In this document: in pieces, positions 1-9,700 of the stretch
How positions within the stretch are numbered: the first letter of the stretch is position 1
Layout of the letters: each line of letters begins with the position of its first letter
Assembly: GCA_977017575.1 (NCBI GenBank)
Contig: CDRNVI010000065.1
Span: forward strand, 370,196 to 434,195
DNA length: 64,000 bases
From: Paramoeba atlantica
Taxonomy: Eukaryota > Discosea
Direction of reading: 5' to 3'
The notes under the pieces: model-generated
What the model saw: only the letters and a program-made list of their open reading frames with translations
Database searches by the model: none
Told to the model about the DNA's origin: nothing
Made by a program: the position numbers and the translations under genes

Positions 1-938
1 AGCCAAGATTCAGCACATTTTGTGCACTCCTGGAAAACCTTTTCCATTTGCATCCGTTTTTCGTTTACTGCTTCCTCAGAACACTTTGCACCGTTGCGTG
101 GCGTGTAGAACCAATCTAGAACCGTAGCAAATACCCCTACGCTAGGCAAAACACCCAGCCAATGCACGAACTGTTCCAGATGCAGAGGTAGCTGAACGTG
201 TTGCACATGTGTGTCTTTATCGCAAAAACTAATTTCGCTCTGTACTACGTATTCTCTATGTTGTACCCAACTTTTGAGAAAGCTCTCCGTATAGAGCCGC
301 CGTCCTACTGTAACTGTGATGCTCTCCGCTAACGACAATTGGGTTGATTGCAAGTCGCAAGGAAGAATTCCCGCATTGCTGGATTTCGACACGCATGCGA
401 AGCGTACAGCTTGTTGTCGAAGATATAATCGGTGCAGGTGATCTTCAAGCATGAGGCGAATTAAATCCTCTGAAGTAATTTCATGTTTTTCAAAAAAACT
501 GTTTCTCCGTCCTTGAGGACGCAACCGATATCGGACGTTTAAAAGTTGTGATGTCTGGAGTGGATCCTGTTCATGAAATGGACTGCCTGAAGTGCTTTCC
601 GTTGGAGGTTGTGAATGCCTATGAAGGTTCTTTAGCCAGTTAAAAACTCGAAAATCTTTCTCCCAATAAGGGTGGATCTCTCTAATTCTTTTCAAACGAT
701 TAACTGATTCTTCGTTCATAAAATTCTCTTGGTATTTCTCCGCCTGTCGATTCTCAAGCATAGCTTTCTCCAGAACACGAATACTCGAATAACAGGGGTC
801 ATTCTCTATCGATATGTAGGACGGATGTCCAAAAATTTCGGGATCTCTAGCATCGTACGGAATCGAAGGTCCAATAAGGGGATCAGTGCCGTCCTTGCTG
901 TTTCGTTCAAGGCCAAGGATAACCGTTATTTCTTCCAT
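1..938 (-). CDS. Unknown protein, 3' end beyond window
   Basis: An open minus-strand frame of 312 codons runs from ATG at 938 past the left edge without a stop. It begins MEEITVILGLERN and continues through charged, helix-rich sequence. I recognise no domain. The same frame is open a little upstream of 938 to a stop near 977, and a pyrimidine-rich tract ending in AG lies around 985-1020, which would suit a splice acceptor just before this start. A second possibility is an upstream exon at about 1040-1111 (MSYLFIHDLQFF...) joined by a short intron; donor- and acceptor-like sequences exist, but nothing proves it. The gene follows the Pelota gene on the same strand after about 190 bases. Coding status is supported by length and by composition like the neighbouring genes. 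Its function is unknown. Confidence 0.7.
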   Translation of the reverse strand, partial: MEEITVILGLERNSKDGTDPLIGPSIPYDARDPEIFGHPSYISIENDPCYSSIRVLEKAMLENRQAEKYQENFMNEESVNRLKRIREIHPYWEKDFRVFNWLKNLHRHSQPPTESTSGSPFHEQDPLQTSQLLNVRYRLRPQGRRNSFFEKHEITSEDLIRLMLEDHLHRLYLRQQAVRFACVSKSSNAGILPCDLQSTQLSLAESITVTVGRRLYTESFLKSWVQHREYVVQSEISFCDKDTHVQHVQLPLHLEQFVHWLGVLPSVGVFATVLDWFYTPRNGAKCSEEAVNEKRMQMEKVFQECTKCAESW

Positions 939-1125
939 TTCATTATTTTGAAACTTGTAGCCAAAATAAATAAGCTATCCTGGTATACAACTTGCAAAAC
1001 AACACTTTGCAGTAGAATAACAGCAAAAGGAGAGTGATATACTGAAATCCGGGTAAACCTGGGATCAATTGGACTGAAGAATTGTAAGTCATGTATGAAT
1101 AAATAACTCATTCCATTCGCACATG

Positions 1126-2337
1126 CTACTTCGTTGCGTTTGCATGAACTGCACCCTCCTTCACGAAAAGCGTTTTTTCCTTGACCCCATGCTCCTCCAG
1201 CGGGGCCAACGTTTCCACGATACTATCAAGCTCCGGTAGAGGATAGCGCAGCAGCGCGGCAATCCCAGACATTTGCGCGAGCTGCCTTCCGGTGACATGC
1301 AACGAGGAGAAGAACAACACCTTCCCCCCGAGCTCATGGACGTTATCTACCAATGCAACGTATCGCCTACGCGTGGGATACCCCGCACTCAACAGCGTAT
1401 CACACAGTAGTAGCGTGTCCACAGCATTCCGAGTGATCGCCTCCGCAACATGCCGGGGGCCATAGCACACCGTGTCCGGGTCTTCGTTCATGTTTTTAAA
1501 AAACAGTTCCAACGCTCGTGCCTCCTCACACGCCTTCACGTCGGCTAACTGGGACCGCAGCCCGGGATCGGCCAGAGCCTCAGCCAACGCTCGTCGGTGC
1601 GCACTGTGCAGAAGACAGGACACAAATCGACTCTTGTGTTGCACAGCTTCTGGACTATTATGAAATAAATACTCCAGGAATTGTTCTCGTAAGAATCCCG
1701 GGGATCCGATCACACAAACTTTTACATGCTCCCAGTGAACATGTCGCTCCATGGCGGAAATAATTTTATCGAAAAACTTTTCCATCGCCTTGTCCCGGCT
1801 GGATGGATCGTAACAAGCACGAGATTTTCTCGGTACCCCAGACTCGATAGTTTCTCGTGTAAGTGTCATGCTGGGGGTAATTAACGATATATGTGCGACC
1901 CCGGGTTCCATGGTCACCGCCGCGAGCTCCGCAGAGGCTACACGGTCACAGGAGGCTTTAATGTGTTCCATATGGGCGGGATCCCAGGACCCTTTCCCGA
2001 CACTCAGCTCGTACCCGAGCTGCAACGTAAATGTGTGATGCTGTCCGAGTCGCACGAATTCATTCTCCCCAATGTTAATCCCCGCGACCCGTAGAGTGAG
2101 GCTCACGGCGTCATACTCAATACGCACGAGCCGAAGGATTAGCGTCAACACTTTACGATGGGCTGTGGCAGATTTACCCCCCGAGGCGTCGGTTTGAATC
2201 TTTCGTGTGGTCTTGGTTTTAATCGTGTCCCCGGCGGCTAGAAGGTTGTACAGGTCCCACATGTCCTCGGCGTGCTCGGGAAGTAACGTGAGTCGCCCAC
2301 CCCCCTCGCGGTCCATGGACTTGCGTAATATTTTCAT
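1126..2337 (-). CDS. PELO: Pelota (Dom34) mRNA surveillance factor
   Basis: 403 residues, close to the usual 370-400. The N-terminus MKILRKSMDREGGGRLTLLP followed by EDMWDLYNLLAAGD is the Pelota Sm-like first domain (about 1-130). The eRF1-like second domain (about 140-270) includes VIGSPGFLREQF and lacks GGQ, as expected for Pelota, which does not hydrolyse peptidyl-tRNA. The third domain (about 275-385) is L7Ae-like and contains HVAEAITRNAVDTLLLCD. In other eukaryotes and archaea Pelota works with Hbs1 in the A site of stalled ribosomes (no-go and non-stop decay). Upstream of the ATG the minus strand reads a pyrimidine-rich stretch ending GTTGCGTAG, then 15 bases of leader, which would suit a trans-splice acceptor. 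Identity is firm. Confidence 0.95.
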   Translation of the reverse strand: MKILRKSMDREGGGRLTLLPEHAEDMWDLYNLLAAGDTIKTKTTRKIQTDASGGKSATAHRKVLTLILRLVRIEYDAVSLTLRVAGINIGENEFVRLGQHHTFTLQLGYELSVGKGSWDPAHMEHIKASCDRVASAELAAVTMEPGVAHISLITPSMTLTRETIESGVPRKSRACYDPSSRDKAMEKFFDKIISAMERHVHWEHVKVCVIGSPGFLREQFLEYLFHNSPEAVQHKSRFVSCLLHSAHRRALAEALADPGLRSQLADVKACEEARALELFFKNMNEDPDTVCYGPRHVAEAITRNAVDTLLLCDTLLSAGYPTRRRYVALVDNVHELGGKVLFFSSLHVTGRQLAQMSGIAALLRYPLPELDSIVETLAPLEEHGVKEKTLFVKEGAVHANATK

Positions 2338-2622
2338 GGAGACATTTCGTTCTACGCAACGAAAACAAAGTCAGAAATGCGGAGGCATGTAAAGTAGCCT
2401 TGGGGCTTCAACATTGCAAAGAAAAGGTCCGAATTAGAGGTTCAAGTTCTTCTCCTCCGGATTTGAAGTATATTTTTGTACGATACCATTTCTATGAAAG
2501 TTAATCTATCATAATGAACTTTAAAGTGTCAGTTTCATAATGATACTGGCTTCACTAGGTTCACTGCTCGGGCTTAATTTTTTAGTAGTATATACCTTTT
2601 TTAACTGACTGCAAACGGGGTA

Positions 2623-3015
2623 CTCTCCCCCCCCCTATCCTAGCGTTGCCTGGTTTTGGTGAAAAGCAACGCTAGGAGGGGGCGGGGGAGTAAAAACCCC
2701 CACCAATGGGGAATTTCGAATAATGTACTTGCTCATCGGGCCACGATTTTCAAGTGAATCTTTAGACATGTCGATGACGGTTCTAAGATGGTAATATAGC
2801 CATGGTAATATAGCCATTAGTGAGACTAATGGCTAATGACAGTAATAACATGGGATTGATAAATTGTTGAAATCGATAAAAAAATGTCTTCATGAATATA
2901 GAACTCGGAAAAAAAGAACAAAAAAAAAATCTGCCGCTTCGCGGCTGGATTAGTCATCCTCAAAAGCAACGCTAGGAGGGGGGGGACCGGGGCAACGCTA
3001 GGATAGGGGGGGGAG
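2623..3015. mobile_element. Miniature inverted-repeat element A, copy 1
   Basis: A 393-bp element bounded by TA at 2621-2622 and 3016-3017. The left end reads CTCTCCCCC...TATCCTAGCGTTGCC and the right end is its complement, GGCAACGCTAGGATAGGGGG...AG. The left end folds back: CCTAGCGTTGCC, a centre TGGTTTTGGTGAAAA, then GCAACGCTAGG and a G-run. The right end carries the same word twice in direct orientation. A GC hairpin GCCGC-TTC-GCGGC sits at 2933-2945 next to an A-run. There is no credible coding capacity. Copy 2 at 48650-48819 has the same layout, which confirms the ends. The TA duplication suggests mobilisation by a Tc1/mariner-type or other TA-targeting transposase (inference). Confidence 0.85.
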
Positions 3016-3397
3016 TAATATTACTTCCCCCCCTACTTATGCGCAACCGTTTGACCCGGCCACTTAAGCGCAATTTTGACGCATCGTTCAGAAGAACAGC
3101 GCCGCAAAGCGGCGCGATCTTTTTTTGTGGTACGAAATTTTGTACCAATTTTCGCCACTATTGAAATGGAGAGTCTGCAGGTAGTCCCTTTGGACGTTCA
3201 AAAATGATCTTCATCGATCTCCATCGATCTCCTCTGATCCACACTGACCTCCACCGATCTGTACGGCGAGTCTTTGCAAACTATACTGTACTGTTCATCA
3301 GAGGAACATCAGAGTACTGTACTATACTGTACTGTTCATCAGAGAATGTATGGTGAAAATGTACTGTGAACAGCGATTTTTTTGAAAATGTTCCTCA

Positions 3398-3540
3398 GAG
3401 GGTTGAAACCTGTCAGGTTTTGCCGGGTTTTGCCAGGTTTTGCCTGGACACCTATTTTGGGAGGGTTACTTTGGGAGGCGTGCCACGGCTTCAAGAAGGG
3501 GCATTTTGTGAAAACTGAACCAATATTCGCACTTTTCTCA
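3398..3540. repeat. Fragment of repeat family E
   Basis: This begins with AGAGGGTTGAAACCTG, the terminal word of element E (17443-17979), then tandem GGTTTTGCC units and the internal stretch containing CACGGCTTCAAGAAGGGG, all shared with E. Only one end is present. It lies inside element B. Its last bases, AACTGAACCAATATTCGCA (near 3517-3535), recur inverted near 4275-4300, so this part of B also carries an internal inverted repeat about 750 bp apart. Confidence 0.7.
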
Positions 3541-3966
3541 TTTCTGGTAAAAAAAAAGTTTATTTGAACTTTTTTCTGCCCCTTTTTTATGATGAATTGT
3601 GTTTGTGTACATTAATTTTATATAAACGGTGTGTTTTTTGAATTCGTTTGTGCTTCTTTATCTTCTCACCTTTTAATGACGCGCACTGGATGCGTTAAGG
3701 TTGTCGTTCAATAATTATCATTAGAAAAATGTCCTCCAGGGGTGAGAATCAATGTCTTAAAAGGATGCGAAAGCACTCTCCAGTGGCGCAGAAAGTGATA
3801 TGTTACAAGAACCATTGAGATAATAGAAGAACCACGAATTATCTGCATGGACTCTGGTCCGAATAGAACGTTCAAGAATCCTCTTCTCCAAACATCGAGA
3901 ATCTTGCTTCAGGAAGTCGCATAAAAATTCTATCTGACACCCGTCACGATTTATCTCTACGCGAAA

Positions 3967-4170
3967 GTGTTAGCCACCAAAGACAGTGGATTACAACTGA
4001 AGGCGTGCACTATGGAGTGCGCTAACTCCATGGCTAAAAAGCGTCTGAAGCGGGACAGTATTGTTCCAGGTCGGAAGCTGAAAAAGAAGGGTACCGAATA
4101 CAAGCATAAGCAGAGGTATGCACCGGAAGTTTTAAGTGTAGTGGGGGTGATGCATTGTTTCAAGTTTTAG
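3967..4170 (+). CDS. Possible first exon of a transposon accessory gene
   Basis: A short basic reading frame inside element B (67 codons; contains KKRLKRDSIVPGRKLKKK). A donor-like AG|GTATGC occurs near 4115, and an acceptor-like CGGCAG near 4310 lies just before the coiled-coil frame at 4313-4570. The two could be exons of one small DNA-binding accessory protein. This is inference from splice-like signals and lysine-rich composition; it may also be non-coding. Confidence 0.25.
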   Translation: MLATKDSGLQLKACTMECANSMAKKRLKRDSIVPGRKLKKKGTEYKHKQRYAPEVLSVVGVMHCFKF

Positions 4171-4312
4171 TAAATTTGAAGCAAGGCCGTGCATGAGTTC
4201 ATTTGTAAGAAGTAAGCATGTACAAGTTGAGAAAAGTTTAAAGTACGGGAAAAAAGGGATTTTTTTTGAAAATTTGTAAAATTGCGAATATTGGTTCAGT
4301 TTAACCGGCAGA

Positions 4313-4570
4313 GTGCACCGCGATCGCAGTAAAAATCTTAAGGAGAAGGTGCAAGAAACTTGTAGCCGCACGGATGAGATTCTTGTAGAGTTCAAGAAGG
4401 TGCAAAGAGAGGTCGGAGAATTGCGGGATGAAGTACTTGCTCTACGGAAAAAAGTGATCTATCTTGAAATTCTGAGTATCAACCAGACGACTGAAAGCAT
4501 GGGTGAAGTCCATGGGGAAGGAATGACGGTGAAGAAGCGAAAGTCTTACGATCCTATGGAATTACAATAA
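4313..4570 (+). CDS. Coiled-coil accessory protein of element B
   Basis: 85 codons with a heptad-like central region (DEILVEFKKVQREVGELRDE and LALRKKVIYLE), ending in a basic tail (VKKRKSYDPMELQ). Two-gene DNA transposons of the PIF/Harbinger group often carry a separate DNA-binding accessory gene; position ahead of the transposase-like frame fits that layout. I do not recognise a named domain. It may be the second exon of the frame at 3967. Confidence 0.4.
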   Translation: MHRDRSKNLKEKVQETCSRTDEILVEFKKVQREVGELRDEVLALRKKVIYLEILSINQTTESMGEVHGEGMTVKKRKSYDPMELQ

Positions 4571-4747
4571 ATTTGAACGCATAGTACAGTAAAGAAAGCG
4601 GGAAATGAAGAACGTAACGTAAGCTCATACTTTTGTCTCAATGTATTTCTACGTTTCCTACTATATTTCTATCATCCTATGTTTGTGTACTCTATTTTTC
4701 TATTTCTTCCTATAATTTATGGCATTTATTAGCTTTATATCTTCACG

Positions 4748-5104
4748 ATGTCACAGATTTGCCTTCTTCCTTGGTCTAACGTTGCACATGGATTTACTGG
4801 ATATTCCCCGGAAGTTATTTCGCAACTTGTGTCTCGGCTTAATTGCACTAATGTTCAAGTTTTTAATGCACTTACGATGCTGCATTTGAATCTAACGCAC
4901 GAGCAAACAGCTGACGTTCTCATACCATATTTGGGTAAACATTATTCCTCTACGCACGTGTGGAAAAAGTTTATTCGGCCTGCGTTGAATGCATCTGACA
5001 TTGCAGGCAACCTTGCTGAAACAGAGCGACGCTTTTTGGTCCGTGAACCACACTTTGTTCTCTGCACATCAATACTTGACGGAGTTCCCATGTACAGTAG
5101 GTAG
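4748..5104 (+). CDS. Truncated DDE_4-type transposase, N-terminal part
   Basis: 118 codons. Residues about 20-85 (SPEVISQLVSRLNC, then FNALTMLHLNLTHEQTADVL) resemble the helix-turn-helix region ahead of the catalytic core in DDE_4 transposases (PIF/Harbinger, ISL2EU). The frame ends with CTSILDGVPMYSR, which resembles the first catalytic Asp motif of that family (usually a D followed by a small residue and a beta strand). The rest of the catalytic domain is absent because the element ends about 70 bp further on. The two-base TA duplication would fit ISL2EU-like elements better than classical Harbinger. Family assignment is tentative. Confidence 0.5.
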   Translation: MSQICLLPWSNVAHGFTGYSPEVISQLVSRLNCTNVQVFNALTMLHLNLTHEQTADVLIPYLGKHYSSTHVWKKFIRPALNASDIAGNLAETERRFLVREPHFVLCTSILDGVPMYSR

Positions 5105-5177
5105 TTTTCTTTGACCCGACTACTTATGCGCAATTTTAGGCCAAAACCTGGTTGCGCTTAACTGGGGGGGGATAGTA

Positions 5178-5440
5178 GGAAAGGGCAAGAAAATAAAGGA
5201 AGTGCAAAAAACGTCAACAAAGACCGAGAGGTAACTTTTCTTCTTTGAATCCACAGTCATCCATTTCTAAGAAGTACGTCTTCATTTGCAAGGAGGGGGA
5301 GATTCTAATTTCTAGTGGTTTCTAATCGTCTATAGCAAGGGTCTATAAAATCGGTCCTGCAATTTTGATCTAGAGCATCTTGTGTTGTAAGGATGGACCC
5401 GTGGGCGCTAGATGCCCGTATACACCAGCGTGGTCATTAC
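5178..5440. other. Intergenic, nothing recognised
   Basis: 263 bases between element B and the next host gene. I see no reading frame, repeat or RNA structure here. Confidence 0.5.
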
Positions 5441-6499
5441 TCAGTCTGAGATCCACAGATCTGCGAAAGTGATCTCCTTTTCAAAAGGGTCGGGCTTGAC
5501 TTCTCTTCTTTCTGATTTTGAGCAGGATTCTGTTGCCTCTGCATTACACATGATACCTTTTTGTAAAACTGTAACTGTATTGACGTCAGCATGCTCCAAA
5601 ATTGCCGCAGTGTCTTCGCAATCACTTGCCATTTCCTCCTGTACACTTTCACTGCATTGCTTTGCTGTATCATTCGCTTTTTCAGAAGCCAAAATCGGAC
5701 AGTACTTATTCAGGATATTCTCAATTTGATCCTGATATGCATTCTCAGACGATGGATTATCCTTTACATCCTGTAGACGAAGGTAAAGCAAATCCATTAG
5801 CCATTTTGGCTCAGATAGCTGCGAAATGTTGTACAAACGGATTTCGGTTAACCGCTTTAAATATGGAACCAAATCATCGCTGCTTCTCCCTAATTCACCC
5901 GCGCAGATCTCTAGTTCAGATTCTGGAAAATCTAGTTCTTCTACATCAGGTACTCGCACGGTGTGGTGTTCGGATTTTGAGGAATCAGCATCGGGCTCCG
6001 GCACGTTTTTTGTGGTCTTTTTGTCAATTTTGTCTTCTTTGTTGATTTTCGTGGAAGAACCAAAAAGAAATGAGATATTTCGAGATAGTAAGTCCCGAAG
6101 TTGGCCTGTGTGGCCCGTCACAGTGCTTCGAAGCATTCTCAGTCGGTAAGATAATGACTGTAACTGTTCAGGATTGATCCACAAATGAGTGTGATGTCCA
6201 TATTTTATTGAAGCACTCACCAGATAGTCGGCTGTAAAACGCATGTACGGTGTCAAGGTGAAAAAGTTGTGTGGAACAGGAAATATGTCTGCTCTGCATA
6301 ATGAAATGTTCGACACGTGAGTTGACAGAGAATTGCATTTATCTTGACCGTTAGCACTCGTTCCGGTAAAGTACCTTTTAGACGTGTTGAACCAGCGAGG
6401 AATCACAGGAGATCTGGATCGTGATGTATGATACAAAAAAGAAAATGATGGCTCATGCATGATGAGAACACATGGCGAATAAATTCTGCCCTGAATCAT
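5441..6499 (-). CDS. Unknown protein, possibly mitochondrial
   Basis: An open frame of about 350 codons. The ATG at 6499 gives MIQGRIYSPCVLIMHEPS; a second ATG at 6460 gives MHEPSFSFLYHTSRSRSP, rich in Ser, Arg and hydroxylated residues and poor in acids, as in mitochondrial presequences. A pyrimidine tract with CAG falls just after the first ATG, so the second start is plausible. The middle is basic (KINKEDKIDKKTTK), followed by a helical region (LVPYLKRLTEIRLYNISQLS) and an acidic, Ser-rich C-terminus ending DLWISD. No known domain. It lies downstream of the giant gene on the same strand. Confidence 0.7.
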   Translation of the reverse strand: MIQGRIYSPCVLIMHEPSFSFLYHTSRSRSPVIPRWFNTSKRYFTGTSANGQDKCNSLSTHVSNISLCRADIFPVPHNFFTLTPYMRFTADYLVSASIKYGHHTHLWINPEQLQSLSYRLRMLRSTVTGHTGQLRDLLSRNISFLFGSSTKINKEDKIDKKTTKNVPEPDADSSKSEHHTVRVPDVEELDFPESELEICAGELGRSSDDLVPYLKRLTEIRLYNISQLSEPKWLMDLLYLRLQDVKDNPSSENAYQDQIENILNKYCPILASEKANDTAKQCSESVQEEMASDCEDTAAILEHADVNTVTVLQKGIMCNAEATESCSKSERREVKPDPFEKEITFADLWISD

Positions 6500-6714
6500 G
6501 AGAAGGAAAATAAGTAAGTAACAAGAGTTGTGCACTAAACAGATGTGTCATTTACTACTAGATCATTTATTTTTCATTCTGAAATATTTAGGTGGTGAGT
6601 GCTTTATCACAAATTCTTATAATAAAAAAACATCACTTATAATACAAAATGCACAGGAAACGCTCACCCTCTCTTGACACCATAAGGTTTTCAAGATACA
6701 GGCGCCGCAGTTGC

Positions 6715-9700
6715 TTATTTTCGGGCTTTCTTTTTACGTTCCTTTGATGAGCTCCTTTTTGTCTTGTAGATTTTTTTCGGGGTCCGATCGTCATCATTCA
6801 CTAGAGCCTCCTCAGAAGGAGTTTTGGTCGTTCCCAAGTTCCTCGTTCCACCTGAAACGCATGACATGCGATTTTCGTGTGGACAAATAAGTAAGTTGGC
6901 TGTCGCAGTGTTCCGCGCCGCAGATAATAGCGAAGAAAATCGATAGAGATGGGTCGATAAACGCTGAAGTAACTTTTGAGACGGAGCTGTCGTCAAGGGA
7001 ATGCTGTCCGCCTTCACTACGAAAGAGGTATCTTCCTGTAGAATTTCATCCCATTCACAATGTTCACATGATCTTTCTGTATTGGTATTTCTAGTCCACC
7101 TAAAACGAGCACTCTCGTCAAATGGAGTGGGATCCAACACTTCTGATTCCCACTCCGTATGTAAAAATAGTCGAGCACTGATGTGAAGAGTTGTATTTCG
7201 ACGGGCAAGCTTCACACGTTTCGAAAACCAGCAACTGGAAAGTCGAGTCACATCGGCCCCATGATCGACAATCTTCCCGATTTCAGCTGTTCCCGAGAAC
7301 CAGTCCTCCTTGGAAAGGTCCCCGGGTGAATCATACCTCTTTTCATCCCCTTTTACCTGCGACGACCACCCAGGCGGCAGTTCTACGCTCTCCCTCAAGG
7401 ACTGCACAAACGTTTTAAATCTTGTCTCCTCGAGCTCCTCCTCCTCTCCTCCCAAATCATCCGAAGAACTCTCCCCGCGCGGCAGTCCCACAGAGGATAC
7501 CCTTCTCTCCAGAATGCTGCTCTCCGACTTCCCCCTCTTTCTTGCGTAATCCCCACAATCTTCCCTCCACCTTTGATAGGCCAACGTGACGTGCCCGCAG
7601 CTGCTTCTCGCGAGGTCCAAATAAAGCCCCGTGCCTACCCCTTGGGGGGAAGACATTTTCATGGCGAAATGAAAATGCGTACTGAACTGGAGAATAGCCT
7701 CTTTGTTTTCCTCACATGTTTTCGGGACGTTGCTGAGGACCATTTGATCATCGAAATAATGAGGAGAAGGCATGGCTGAGGAAGACGTTGTTGTTATTCT
7801 TGTTGTTGTTGCGCTTTCCGGCAGCTCCTCTTGTGAATCATTAAATGAAGAGACGAGCGAACTTCTATACCGGTGAATGGGTGTTCCATGAGAACTTAGG
7901 GAGTCCTCATAATCTGTGATGGTCTCAAGAAGCTGTGGAAAAAGCCGTGCGAGGGTTACAAAGGTGTAGGGGCATTCGTGTTCTATCCAACGTGCGAGCT
8001 CCATAGGCAGGAGCTCGGCAATCTCCTTAAGACGTAGCGGGGTGAGCTGGTCGGATAGACACCATGAAATTTGTGCTACTCGGGTGGGAAGGCTGTGAAA
8101 CGACCTGTAACGTTCGGAACATGCCATCAGAGGGTTGTTATGGAGGGAACGCCGGATATAAACTACCTCGGTGACCTCATTTGTGGTGGGGTGAATAAGC
8201 GGGCAGCAGCGAAGTTCAAAATAACGATAAGGGGCGTAACAGTTTAGAAGGCTCGCAATGTTTCTCTCTTTGATGAGCTCAAGGGCTGCCGGGGGTAATC
8301 GAGTTAAAGTCAACGTCAGAGGAACCCAGTAGGACGGCGCCGCCAGTGCCATGGCATCGGTAAATTTTAGCTCAAGCATTAACAAAGAATTTTTGTTCCT
8401 GAATTCCGAAACAGGGAAACGTTCGCGTGTAATCCCCCAATCTTTGCGACCAATATACCTGTCATTGCAATGGTGCAAAACCATGTGGGATCTCTTCAAG
8501 ATCGGGTGTTCATCAACAATATTGTTTAAATGAATCGATGCAGATTCCTGTTGTTTTCCTGTTTGACACACTTGTATGAGACATTCGAGATCCCTGCACG
8601 AAAACCATCCTACGATAGGGACAAAAGAGTCCAAGATGCTGAACAGTTGGTCATCGCTGTAAGGGTGCAGTCGCACAGACCCCTTCTCTGCATTATAGTC
8701 AAAAACGAAGGAGTGCGCGGCAACGAACTTCTCAGCGGATGAGTCCCACGACGAATCAAAATATTTCTCCATTTCTTTCGGCATATTGAGTTCCATGCCA
8801 TTGATCGAATTCCTTGGCTGTTTTAATAGATTTTTCTTGGTCCTTTTCTCTTGCGTTTTACGTTTCTTTCTAGATTGAATTACCGCGTTTTGCAGCCATA
8901 CTGCTAGTTTCAAGCGAGTTGCATTATCTTCTAGGACTTCTGCGATATACTCCGCACTAAGCCGGTCGGGTCGACATAAAAGTTGCCTGACGATTGTTTT
9001 CTGCACTTCACTGCTTCCACGAAGAGCTGTACTGTTTGAGTGTTCAACGCGGTGATATTCATGTTGTGGTGAGGCACTGTTGTATCCAAAATCCTGTAAG
9101 AATGTCTCCAAAATGAGCTCCCGCTCTTGTAGTGTGCCATTAGATGCGGGTTCCCATTCCGGACATGCAAAGCGAATAACGTTACCTTTCTTTCTATTGT
9201 CTGCAGTGGCAGCGTCGGAAAATGGAAACCGATCGTTGGGTGTTGGAGAAAGTGAGAAGCGTTCGTGTATTTTAACAAAATATGGATTGTTCGAGGGTAC
9301 CGCTACATTGACGAAATAATGATGCGTCCCACACGGCTCATTTTCTGCAGAAAAGGGGTTTGTAGCATCCTCGAAAGCTTCTTCACCTTCCTCGTATAGA
9401 GCACTCGTCCACCGAGAGCTTATCTCACCAGTCATAGTGCGATACCGGATGGAAATCGGTTCTTGTAATACAATAGAACATAAACCTTCGCGCACGTTTC
9501 GAGAAGTCTCGTTCGATTCCCTTACGAGATTCAGTATATCATGAAAAAGAGTTCGCAGTTCTTCCGCGCTCAACATGGCGTGCACTCGGCTTCTATACTG
9601 AGGACCGCTATACCATATCCCCTTCTTAGGCACTTCCTTCAAATTTTGATCAGGATCGGAACCAACAGTTTTTTTTTTGATCGGACTCTCATCCTCACCC

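Larger units (their letters stand above)
3024..5175 (+). mobile_element. DNA transposon B with accessory and transposase fragments
   Basis: A 2.15-kb element framed by TA at 3022-3023 and 5176-5177. The left end is CTTCCCCCCC-TACTTATGCGCAACC and the right end, reverse-complemented, CTATCCCCCCCC-AGTTAAGCGCAACC, an imperfect terminal inverted repeat of about 26 bp. The right end forms a hairpin, ACTTATGCGCAA...TTGCGCTTAACT, around AGGCCAAAACC. A GC hairpin GCGCCGC-AAA-GCGGCGC at 3099-3115 is followed by a T-tract. Inside are plus-strand reading frames for a basic/coiled-coil protein and the first part of a transposase, which stops short of a full catalytic domain. It is therefore probably a deleted relative of an autonomous element. 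It lies 8 bp from element A. Confidence 0.7.

Noticed and set aside
2931-2960. Bacterial Rho-independent terminator at the GC hairpins
   Set aside because: The hairpin plus T-run has that shape, but the genes around are clearly eukaryotic and the copies lie inside transposons; reported as a shared element feature instead.
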